6,279 bases of DNA, from assembly GCA_024543015.1 (NCBI GenBank), contig JAMXCY010000064.1:1-6279 (forward strand), in the 5' to 3' direction. A model generated the notes under the pieces. It ran no database searches. It was not told the origin of the DNA and saw nothing but the letters and a program-made list of their open reading frames with translations. This DNA is from Candidatus Omnitrophota bacterium (GTDB taxonomy: Bacteria > Omnitrophota > Gorgyraeia > JAFGHF01). The position numbers were made by a program, and so were the translations under genes. The first letter of the stretch is position 1, and the number at the start of each line of letters is the position of its first letter. Below are positions 1-6,279 of the stretch, piece by piece.

Positions 1-160
1 TGTTCCGGGCAGAATAGCAGAGGCTAAACAGCCTAAGGTTAAGTCGTTGCTTGACCTTGAACACGGAAGACTTCCTGATCCGGTAGCTGAGGCGGTAAAT
101 ATCCTAGTCAAAAAGCAAGATGAACTTGAGGAAAGAATCAAAAAACTAGAAAATAGGTAG
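1..160 (+). CDS. cysE: Serine O-acetyltransferase, C-terminal fragment (cut by window edge)
   Basis: This is the tail of a gene that begins before the window. The reading frame starts at base 2 and gives 52 residues before a TAG stop at 158-160. The first residues, VPGRI, look like the end of a left-handed beta-helix (hexapeptide-repeat) acetyltransferase domain. They are followed by a linker, then DLEHGRLPDPVAEA, then a charged coiled-coil-like helix containing DELEERIKKLE. This VPGR / LPDPVA / short coiled-coil order is what I recall from the C-termini of EpsC-type and Bacillus-type CysE proteins. Those enzymes transfer acetyl from acetyl-CoA to L-serine in the cytoplasm, the first step of cysteine synthesis. 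The catalytic part lies outside the window, so the call rests on the tail alone, and another hexapeptide acyltransferase is possible. The gene is followed after one base by the TolC-family gene, suggesting co-transcription. Confidence 0.72.
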   Translation, partial: VPGRIAEAKQPKVKSLLDLEHGRLPDPVAEAVNILVKKQDELEERIKKLENR

Positions 161-161
161 A

Positions 162-1652
162 ATGCCAACAGCCAGAGTAAAGAGGTGTTTATTTTTGGTC
201 GGTTTTCTTTGCTTGGTAAATCTGAGCATCGATAATGTTTGGACCGAAGATGAAACGCCTCTTTTTTTAGAAGTGAAAGGGCTATCGCTTGATGAATGTA
301 TCCGCTTCGCTGCCCAAAACAGTTTTGAGATCAAGTTAGCCCGCCTGGATTTTTTGGTTGCCGAAACCGACCAGGGCATTGCCGAGTCGATATTTGATAC
401 TAATTTCTCAATAGATCTAAGCTACGAAAAAGACAAGAGAGAACCGCTATCTACTCTTGCCGGCGACAATAAACAAACGAATATCTATTCAGTTGAGACG
501 ACAAAAAAGTTTCCCTCCGGTACTGAGCTTACCCTATCCCTTGATGATACCAGAAAATGGGATAATTCTGGATTTGTGACCAGAAACCCTGCTCATACAG
601 CCGAGCTGAGTTTCGAAGCCCGTCAGCCTTTAGGCAAGAATATTTTCGGTTATATCGACCGACGCGATGTTTCGGCAATATACCTGGCCATTCAAAATGC
701 AGATTTAGATACCCAGGAGAGAATTGAATCTCTATTTGCCGAAGTTGAGCGGGCTTACTGGGATTGGGCTTTCTCTAAGAGAAATTTGGAACTTTATGGT
801 CAGATTTTAGAAAAAGCACAAGATTTGCATCAGAGCAATGCCAATAATTATGATATCGGACGCATAGAAAAAGGGGATTTCTTAGCCTCTGGGGCAAATG
901 TACTGATCAGAGAAAAAGACCTGCTCATCGCGGAGAATAAATACAGGCGCGCCGAAGAGAAGGTGAAACTCCTGCTCAATATAGGCAGCGCTTACCGGGT
1001 TTACCCCAGGCAGAATCTGGAATACAAAAAACAAGAATTTGCTCTTGAGAAATGTTTAAGAGGAGCCTTTGCGATGAGGCGTGATTATCGCCAGGCAAAA
1101 AGAGAAATAGAGAGGCAGTATATTATTTTGGAAACTAAAGAAAACGCGCGTTGGCCGGAGATTGACCTGGTGGCTAGTTTTGCAGCCAACGGCATAGATG
1201 CAGAATTTGGCCGGGCCATAAATGATATCACTACTGATGGCAACACAGATTATTATCTAGGCCTGGAGATTTCTCTGCCGCTGGAGAACAATTTAGCCCA
1301 GAGCGAATTTGACCGGGCCAGGCACAATAAAGAAAAGGCACTGATTACGCTGAAAAATATAGAAAGGACTGTGGCTACTGAGATAGGCGATGCCTTTCGC
1401 GACCACCTTACTTACCAAACCAATGTAGCTAAAGTCAAAGAGGCCGCCCTATTGCAACAGGAAAAACTCAAAGAAGAAGAGAAGCGCTTTAAATATGGCC
1501 GCTCCAGCACCAAGAGGTTGATAGATTATCAACAGGATTATCTGAACGCCCAGCTGGAAGTAGCCAAAGGTTTACTTAACTTAGAAACAGCCAGAATTAA
1601 TCTTGAGAAAAACATGAACATAATCTTGAAGAAATACGAAGGGTTGCTATGA
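162..1652 (+). CDS. TolC-family outer membrane efflux protein
   Basis: The 496-residue protein is the usual length for an outer membrane factor. Such proteins form a trimeric beta-barrel and periplasmic alpha-helical tunnel through which RND or ABC pumps discharge substrates. A basic start (R5, K7, R8) and hydrophobic residues 9-22 look like a Sec signal peptide; there is no convincing lipobox. Two OEP-type repeats are visible. The first opens with LSLDECIRFAAQNS (41-54) and includes ARQPLGKNIFG (153-163) and YDIGRIEKGDFLASG (about 230-244). The second opens near 296-317 and includes GLEISLPLENN (377-387) before the helical segment FKYGRSSTKRLIDYQQDYL (453-471) and a long terminal helix. The ATG at 162 is one base past the preceding stop, with only a weak AGG four bases upstream, so translational coupling is likely. 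The stop overlaps the RND gene start. Family assignment is firm; substrate is unknown. Confidence 0.93.
   Translation: MPTARVKRCLFLVGFLCLVNLSIDNVWTEDETPLFLEVKGLSLDECIRFAAQNSFEIKLARLDFLVAETDQGIAESIFDTNFSIDLSYEKDKREPLSTLAGDNKQTNIYSVETTKKFPSGTELTLSLDDTRKWDNSGFVTRNPAHTAELSFEARQPLGKNIFGYIDRRDVSAIYLAIQNADLDTQERIESLFAEVERAYWDWAFSKRNLELYGQILEKAQDLHQSNANNYDIGRIEKGDFLASGANVLIREKDLLIAENKYRRAEEKVKLLLNIGSAYRVYPRQNLEYKKQEFALEKCLRGAFAMRRDYRQAKREIERQYIILETKENARWPEIDLVASFAANGIDAEFGRAINDITTDGNTDYYLGLEISLPLENNLAQSEFDRARHNKEKALITLKNIERTVATEIGDAFRDHLTYQTNVAKVKEAALLQQEKLKEEEKRFKYGRSSTKRLIDYQQDYLNAQLEVAKGLLNLETARINLEKNMNIILKKYEGLL
1638..1643 (+). promoter_or_regulatory. Ribosome binding site for the RND transporter gene
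   Basis: GAAGGG lies five bases before the ATG at 1649, inside the last codons of the TolC-family gene. Together with the ATGA start/stop overlap it supports the chosen start and suggests coupled translation of the channel and pump. Confidence 0.55.
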
Positions 1653-4600
1653 GCCTGCCGCGTTTTAGTGTTAATCAATCCTTATTCGTCAATTTGATCT
1701 CGGTAATCTTACTGGTTATCGGCTTAATGGTGCTTCTGGGCATCAACAGAGAGGTATTTCCTAATGTTTCTTTTGATATTGTCAACGTTGCCACAGTCTA
1801 CCCGGGCTCTACGCCGCAGGATGTAGAGAAGCTCATTACCGTCCCCATAGAAAAGGAAATTAAACAAGTTGACGGTATCAAGAAGATGAAGTCTAGGTCT
1901 TCAGCAAGTTTTTCTTCTCTGACAATATATATAGATCCCGATGAAACCAACAAGCAGAAAGTAGTTAGAGATATCCAAAGCGCCGTGGATAAGGTAAAGG
2001 GCTTGCCTAAAGATGTGGACGATCCTGTGGTAACTGAGGTTCTCAGCAAACAGTATCCAATCATCGAGGCGTCTTTATCCGGTAAGATGACGGAACACAA
2101 GTTACAAGAACACGCAGACATACTTGAAGATATACTGGAAGATATAAAAGGTGTGGGCCGAATCAGAAAGTCTGGTTATCGGGAAAGAGAAATACAAATT
2201 CTGGTCGACCCGGGAAAACTTAATGAATATTATGTTTCGTTGGATGAGATAGAACAGGCTCTAGCTGCCCGCAACATCAACCTTCCCGCCGGAAGAATAG
2301 ATACCAAGACAGTAGAATACAGTATCAGGACAACAGGGGAATTCTTAATGGCTGAAGAAGTGGAGGATGTAATTATTCGGGCCAATGACGCCGGCAACTG
2401 GCTAAGGATAAAAGATGTAGCTAGCGTTTACGATGGCTTTAAAGATGAGTATATAATTAATAAGACCTTAGGCACTCGTTCTATTAACCTGCTGGTGCTA
2501 AAGAAAGAATCCGGAGATGCCCTGCGGGTAGTGGACAAAATAAAGGAAAAATGCAGCGAGTATCTTAGCCGGCAAACTGACGGCCTGAAGATTTCCTATG
2601 TTAATGATTATTCCTTTTATGCCCGCCGGCGCCTGAGGGTCCTCAGCAATAATGCCTGGGCAGCTATTGCTATTGTGATTATAGTCCTTTTGATATTTTT
2701 CCAGAAGAGAGTAGCCTTTTTGACCTTTTTGGGTGTGCCGATAGCCTTTTTTGCTACCTTTATTGTGATGGGCGCTATGGGCATAACCATAAACTTAATC
2801 AGTATGTTCGGTTTAATCATTGTTCTGGGAATGCTCGTGGATGATGGCATTATCGTAGCGGAGAATGTCTATCGCTATATGGAAGCGGGCAACTCCCCGC
2901 GGGTAGCCGCTGTTAAAGGAACTGAACAGGTGATGGGTGCGGTTACGGTGGCAGTATTAACTACGATTGCCGCATTTTCACCGCTTCTTTTTATGTCTGG
3001 CATTATTGGCAAATTCTTAAGGAATATTCCCACAGTTTTAATTATTGCTCTTCTGGCCTCACTTGCTGAGGCGTTGATTATTTTACCCTGCCACCTGGCG
3101 GACTTTGCCAAAGTTAAACTTAATGCCCAGGGTCATCGTGTTGGCGTAACTAAGGAGTTACGCTGGTTTAAAAAGTTTGTTTCTTTCTACACACGGTTTC
3201 TGGAAGCAGCAATTAGAAGAAAATGGAAAGTTTTTTGGACGGGTGCGGTAATTACTGTAATTTCAATAACCTTAGTTGCTCTGGCCATTTTTGGCAAAGG
3301 GCCTCTAAAATTTATTCTCTTTCCCCATGCCGGGATAGAGTTCTTCTTTATCAGAGCCGAAGCCCCTATCGGCACACCGTTAGAGACAACTAATCAGCTG
3401 GTTGCGCCGATAGAAAAACTTGTTGCTGAATTGCCTAAGCAGGAACTGGATACTTATATTACTACTGTAGGCCAAACATCAGAGGACCGTCGGGACCCAT
3501 TTGCTCAAGACGCCAGCCATCTGGCCCAGATAACTGTTTATCTTACGCCCGAGCAGAGTAGAGAAAGAAAAGTCGATGAGATTGTGGCTCAGATGCGCGA
3601 GCAAACAAAAGATATCCCGGGCCTTACGAATCTTAGGTTTGATCAGCCTCAGACCGGGCCGCCTGTAGGAAAACCTGTAGAGGCGCAAATTCGAGGTGAA
3701 AATTTTGATACCCTTGATCAGATTGCGCAAGAATATATGGATTATTTATCCACAATCGATGGGACATCAGACATTACTTGGGACCATAAGCCGGGGAAAC
3801 AAGAAATCCGTGTGAGTGTTGATCGCGAGAAAGCAACTTTGGTTGGTTTGAATGTCGAACAGATAGCCAAGACTGTGCGTGCGGTTTTCGAAGGAGGGAT
3901 TGCTACACGAATCAAACCGGTTAAAGCAGAAGAAGAAACGGATGTTACGGTTAAATTCAATAAAGATGCAGCGGGAGATTTTGCAGTGTTTGAAAAAATC
4001 CTTGTTTTGAATAAATTCGGCAATTTAATCCCGCTGAACAGGGTAGCAAGAATAGAGAAGATCCCGGGGACAACTACTATTCATCATTTAGATGGCAAGC
4101 GCGTGGTTACTGTTTCCAGCAATGTGGATACAACTAAGACTACTGCAATGAATGTCAACAGACTGCTGGAAAGAAAGTTCAAGGATATCGCACAGAGGGA
4201 TCTTGGCTATTCTGTCCAATATGGCGGCGAGCAAGAAGAAAGCAGGCAATCTTTAAAGAGCCTCTTGAAGGCATACTTTTTTGCCTTTTTGATTATTTAT
4301 TTGTTGCTGGCCTCTTTCTTTAAATCACTGATTCAACCCTTTATTGTAATGCTGGCTATACCTTTTGGCTTAGTCGGTGTTGTTTTTGCCTTTTTAATCC
4401 ATGGACATCCTTTATCTTTGATGGCCATTATCGGGATTATCGGGTTAAACGGTATCGTGGTCAATGATTCTATTGTCTTGGTTGATTTTATTAATAAATT
4501 ACGCGCCCAGGGCGTGGCCAGGAGAGAGTCTATTGTGAAGGCAGTGCAGGTGAGGATCCGCCCGGTTATTTTAACCACGGTTACTACTGTTGGTGGGCTT

Positions 4601-4813
4601 TCTACAGTAGCTTATGGAATTGGAGGTAGAGATCCTTTCTTGGTGCCCATGGCCCTGGCTATATGTTGGGGGCTTTTATTTGCCACAGTATTAACTTTGC
4701 TCATTACCCCCTGCATTTATTCTATTATTGACGATATGGCTTTAAAAATAGCACACCGCTCAAATATGGTCCGCAGCGCTAAAGTGAATAATATGTCTAA
4801 GATCCCTCGCTGA
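1649..4813 (+). CDS. RND-family efflux transporter, inner membrane permease (AcrB-like)
   Basis: The protein has 1054 residues, the full length for an AcrB-type pump. These work as inner-membrane trimers that use the proton gradient to move substrates from the periplasm or membrane towards an outer-membrane channel. The layout is classical: TM1 (about 12-31), a periplasmic porter region (about 35-335) with YPGSTPQDVEKLI at 51-63, TM2-TM6 (about 336-484), TM7 (about 528-547), a second porter/docking region (about 550-870), and TM8-TM12 (about 872-1024). TM4 carries GMLVDDGIIVAENV with the proton-relay pair D398/D399. TM11 has RPVILTT, whose T976 matches AcrB T978. In TM10 the segment GIVVNDSIVLVDF puts N939 where AcrB has K940. 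The DD pair and this TM10 motif fit drug/amphiphile-type RND pumps better than CusA-type metal pumps. The gene overlaps the TolC-family gene by four bases. No adaptor gene is adjacent. The substrate cannot be deduced. Confidence 0.95.
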   Translation: MSLPRFSVNQSLFVNLISVILLVIGLMVLLGINREVFPNVSFDIVNVATVYPGSTPQDVEKLITVPIEKEIKQVDGIKKMKSRSSASFSSLTIYIDPDETNKQKVVRDIQSAVDKVKGLPKDVDDPVVTEVLSKQYPIIEASLSGKMTEHKLQEHADILEDILEDIKGVGRIRKSGYREREIQILVDPGKLNEYYVSLDEIEQALAARNINLPAGRIDTKTVEYSIRTTGEFLMAEEVEDVIIRANDAGNWLRIKDVASVYDGFKDEYIINKTLGTRSINLLVLKKESGDALRVVDKIKEKCSEYLSRQTDGLKISYVNDYSFYARRRLRVLSNNAWAAIAIVIIVLLIFFQKRVAFLTFLGVPIAFFATFIVMGAMGITINLISMFGLIIVLGMLVDDGIIVAENVYRYMEAGNSPRVAAVKGTEQVMGAVTVAVLTTIAAFSPLLFMSGIIGKFLRNIPTVLIIALLASLAEALIILPCHLADFAKVKLNAQGHRVGVTKELRWFKKFVSFYTRFLEAAIRRKWKVFWTGAVITVISITLVALAIFGKGPLKFILFPHAGIEFFFIRAEAPIGTPLETTNQLVAPIEKLVAELPKQELDTYITTVGQTSEDRRDPFAQDASHLAQITVYLTPEQSRERKVDEIVAQMREQTKDIPGLTNLRFDQPQTGPPVGKPVEAQIRGENFDTLDQIAQEYMDYLSTIDGTSDITWDHKPGKQEIRVSVDREKATLVGLNVEQIAKTVRAVFEGGIATRIKPVKAEEETDVTVKFNKDAAGDFAVFEKILVLNKFGNLIPLNRVARIEKIPGTTTIHHLDGKRVVTVSSNVDTTKTTAMNVNRLLERKFKDIAQRDLGYSVQYGGEQEESRQSLKSLLKAYFFAFLIIYLLLASFFKSLIQPFIVMLAIPFGLVGVVFAFLIHGHPLSLMAIIGIIGLNGIVVNDSIVLVDFINKLRAQGVARRESIVKAVQVRIRPVILTTVTTVGGLSTVAYGIGGRDPFLVPMALAICWGLLFATVLTLLITPCIYSIIDDMALKIAHRSNMVRSAKVNNMSKIPR

Positions 4814-4848
4814 TGCTCGGGATTAAGGTTTAATTTGTTAGGGATCTT
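4799..4848 (+). terminator. Possible terminator at the convergent gene junction
   Basis: AAGATCCCT (4799-4807) and AGGGATCTT (4840-4848) are perfect 9-bp inverted repeats separated by 32 bases. The left arm lies in the last codons of the RND gene and the right arm in the last codons of rpoN. On the + strand the right arm runs into a short T stretch (TCTTTT, 4845-4850). The long loop and short T run make it a weak intrinsic terminator. On the - strand no T run follows the stem, so support for terminating rpoN is poorer. A smaller hairpin (ATCCC 4802-4806 with GGGAT 4819-4823) would compete for the same left arm. Confidence 0.4.
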
Positions 4849-6224
4849 TTACGCAAGCTTGAGGGGAGGATCTTGAGCTGCTCCCGGTATTTGGCGCAGG
4901 TTCGGCGGGCAAGAAGAATTTCTCTTTTCTTTAAAATCTCAACTATCTTTTCGTCAGTTAAAGGATGCTTGGGATTTTCTGCTTTAATTAAGTCTTCAAT
5001 TTGCGCTTTGACATTTTTGCTTGAGATAACCTCACCTTTGCTTAATTTTATTCCCTGGCTTAACAGATCCCGCAGGGCAAAAACCCCAAACTGTGTTTGC
5101 ATATATTTGTTGGCCAGAACCCTGCTAACAGTGGACTTATCCCTTTTTATGGCTTTGGCTATTTGCTCAACGGTCAACGGTAAGAGGTATCTTTCTCCTT
5201 TGTCTAAAAAGTCCTTTTGGGTTTCGATAAGCAGGCGGGCTACTTTAAGCAGTGTGGATTGTCTCTGGGCTACAGCCTTGATTAACCAAACGGCGGAATT
5301 CAATTGACTCTTAAGGTATTGTTTAGTATCTTTAGCTACCTTGGCATCTTGCAATAGTCTTCTGTATTGAGGACTGACCTGTAGTGTGGGCAATTCTTCG
5401 TCATTAAGGATGATTTCGTAGTTTTCTTTTTGCTTTTGCAGGATTATATCGGGGCGAATATAAGTATTGTTGGAGCTGGCGAAAGGCCGGCCGGGTTTTG
5501 GTTCAAGAGAGGAGATTTCTTTAACTGCTTGCTCTATTTTCTCAAGCGGTACCTTAAAAACCCGAGCCAGATGGTCGTACCTTTTCTTTTCTAAATCCGT
5601 TAAATAGTTAGAGACTATTTTACTGCTTAAGGAATCTTGTTTATTTTTCTGCTTTAGCTGAATGACCAGGCAATCTTTTAAATTTTGCGCCCCCACTCCC
5701 GGTGGATCAAAGCTTTGGATTAGCCTTAAGGCTTGCAGGCTATCTTTTTTGCTGACCCCTAAAATTTCTTGTATTTCTTCCACTGAACATTGCAGGTAGC
5801 CGTTTTCATCTATGTTGCCAATAATAAATTGCCCGATTTTATAATCAGAAGAACTAGCCGTGGATAAACTCAACTGTTGCAGAAGATTTTCCTGCAGGGA
5901 AGGAACGTATCGGGCTAGGCTTTCTTTGAAGTTTTGTTTTTTTTGTATTTCCTGGCTGTAGCTGGTATTATCGTTATCGCTGTCAAAATATTCTTGTTGG
6001 GTTTCGCGCAGAATACTTTCGATCAGTTCTTCTGAATCGGTGGGTTCATCTTTTTCTTGAACATTTTCGGCTTCTTCCAAAAGGGGATTCTCCACCATCT
6101 TCTCCTGCAAAAATCGCTTTAATTCCATTAAAGGTAATTGTAGGATATAAAGCGATTGGCGCATCTTGGGCGTAAGGGCCAGTCTTTGGGTAAGCTTTAA
6201 AGTTAATTTTTGTTGCAGGGACAT
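4830..6224 (-). CDS. rpoN: RNA polymerase sigma-54 factor (RpoN)
   Basis: Sigma-54 directs RNA polymerase to -24/-12 promoters that need an AAA+ activator to open. The 464-residue protein is slightly shorter than E. coli RpoN. Region I (about 1-50) is clear: repeated Leu/Gln with LALTPKMRQSLYILQLPL and ENPLLEE, the activator-responsive part. A short acidic region II follows (about 51-95). The core-binding domain (about 96-290) contains GNIDENGYL (136-144) and FDPPGVGAQNLKDCL (172-186). The DNA-binding part has a helix-turn-helix with TVEQIAKAIKRDKSTVSRVL (351-370) followed by NKYMQT. The RpoN box is ARRTCAKYRE (439-448), differing from the usual ARRTVAKYRE by Val to Cys at 443. The ATG at 6224 aligns with the normal N-terminus and has a good ribosome binding site. 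The frame stays open upstream to the window edge but shows no family-like sequence there. The gene converges on the RND gene. Activators and target promoters are not visible. Confidence 0.97.
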   Translation of the reverse strand: MSLQQKLTLKLTQRLALTPKMRQSLYILQLPLMELKRFLQEKMVENPLLEEAENVQEKDEPTDSEELIESILRETQQEYFDSDNDNTSYSQEIQKKQNFKESLARYVPSLQENLLQQLSLSTASSSDYKIGQFIIGNIDENGYLQCSVEEIQEILGVSKKDSLQALRLIQSFDPPGVGAQNLKDCLVIQLKQKNKQDSLSSKIVSNYLTDLEKKRYDHLARVFKVPLEKIEQAVKEISSLEPKPGRPFASSNNTYIRPDIILQKQKENYEIILNDEELPTLQVSPQYRRLLQDAKVAKDTKQYLKSQLNSAVWLIKAVAQRQSTLLKVARLLIETQKDFLDKGERYLLPLTVEQIAKAIKRDKSTVSRVLANKYMQTQFGVFALRDLLSQGIKLSKGEVISSKNVKAQIEDLIKAENPKHPLTDEKIVEILKKREILLARRTCAKYREQLKILPSSLRKRSLTN

Positions 6225-6230
6225 CTGTTT

Positions 6231-6236
6231 TCCTTT
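6231..6236 (-). promoter_or_regulatory. Ribosome binding site for rpoN
   Basis: On the - strand AAAGGA lies six bases before the ATG at 6224. This strong Shine-Dalgarno-like match at normal spacing fixes the rpoN start at the residue where region I homology begins. Confidence 0.7.
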
Positions 6237-6279
6237 GGTATAGGAAAGTATGCAGCATATACCACTGCGAAAATTGCAT

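Noticed and set aside
198..212. Alternative TTG start for the TolC-family gene preceded by AAAGAGGTG
   Set aside because: It would remove the basic n-region of the signal peptide; the ATG at 162 gives a better signal peptide and fits coupling to the preceding stop.
2468..2485. GGCAC-containing site checked as a sigma-54 (-24/-12) promoter, along with other GGCAC occurrences near 1320 and 3370
   Set aside because: None has a TTGC-type -12 element at the required spacing, and all lie inside coding sequence.
1798..4578. Several antisense open frames of 62-107 codons within the RND gene
   Set aside because: They are mirror frames of the long, family-consistent RND coding sequence, and no independent motifs are visible.
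4873..5307. Open frame of 144 codons on the + strand inside rpoN
   Set aside because: It lies wholly antisense to well-supported rpoN sequence, has no recognisable family motif, and has the composition expected of a shadow frame.
6203..6279. Possible C-terminal tail of an upstream - strand gene overlapping the rpoN start (frame ending with TAA at 6203-6205)
   Set aside because: Only about 25 codons are visible and they do not resemble LptB or any other expected neighbour; an open stretch this short is likely by chance.
6046..6279. 77-codon frame on the - strand starting at the window edge
   Set aside because: Most of it overlaps rpoN region I in another frame, and it has no recognisable features.
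6250..6279. Possible promoter or operator upstream of rpoN (TGGTATATG as an extended -10; short dyad GCAG/CTGC)
   Set aside because: No convincing -35 partner is present, the dyad arms are only 4-5 bp, and the region is cut by the window edge.

Overview
The window looks like ordinary chromosomal DNA from a diderm (Gram-negative-type) bacterium. An outer-membrane TolC-family channel and an inner-membrane RND pump both require a double-membrane envelope. The composition looks moderate and A+T-leaning by eye (not computed). Together with the unfamiliar sequence flavour, this would fit an uncultured lineage, but I cannot name a phylum with confidence. No mobile element, CRISPR array, tRNA or rRNA was seen.

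Layout on the + strand: (i) bases 1-160 hold the last 52 codons of a gene whose tail resembles serine O-acetyltransferase (CysE/EpsC type). (ii) One base after its stop, at 162, a TolC-family outer membrane factor begins and runs to 1652. (iii) Its stop overlaps the start of a full-length RND transporter (1649-4813) by four bases in an ATGA arrangement. The three genes are packed like a single transcription unit. The RND protein should supply proton-driven transport across the inner membrane and periplasm, and the TolC-like protein the exit duct through the outer membrane. No gene for the periplasmic adaptor (HlyD/MFP family) that normally joins the two is visible, so it must lie outside the window, be shared with another pump, or be absent.

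Layout on the - strand: rpoN (sigma-54), 6224 down to 4830, converges on the pump gene with only 16 bases between the two stop codons. A 9-bp perfect inverted repeat spans this junction and may form a terminator. The 55 bases upstream of rpoN contain a good ribosome binding site but no recognisable neighbouring gene.

The most noteworthy points are the missing adaptor, replacement of the conserved TM10 lysine of the RND proton relay by asparagine, the tight linkage of a cysteine-biosynthesis-type gene to an efflux pair, and the possible alternative hairpins at the convergent junction. None of these amounts to a demonstrably new system.
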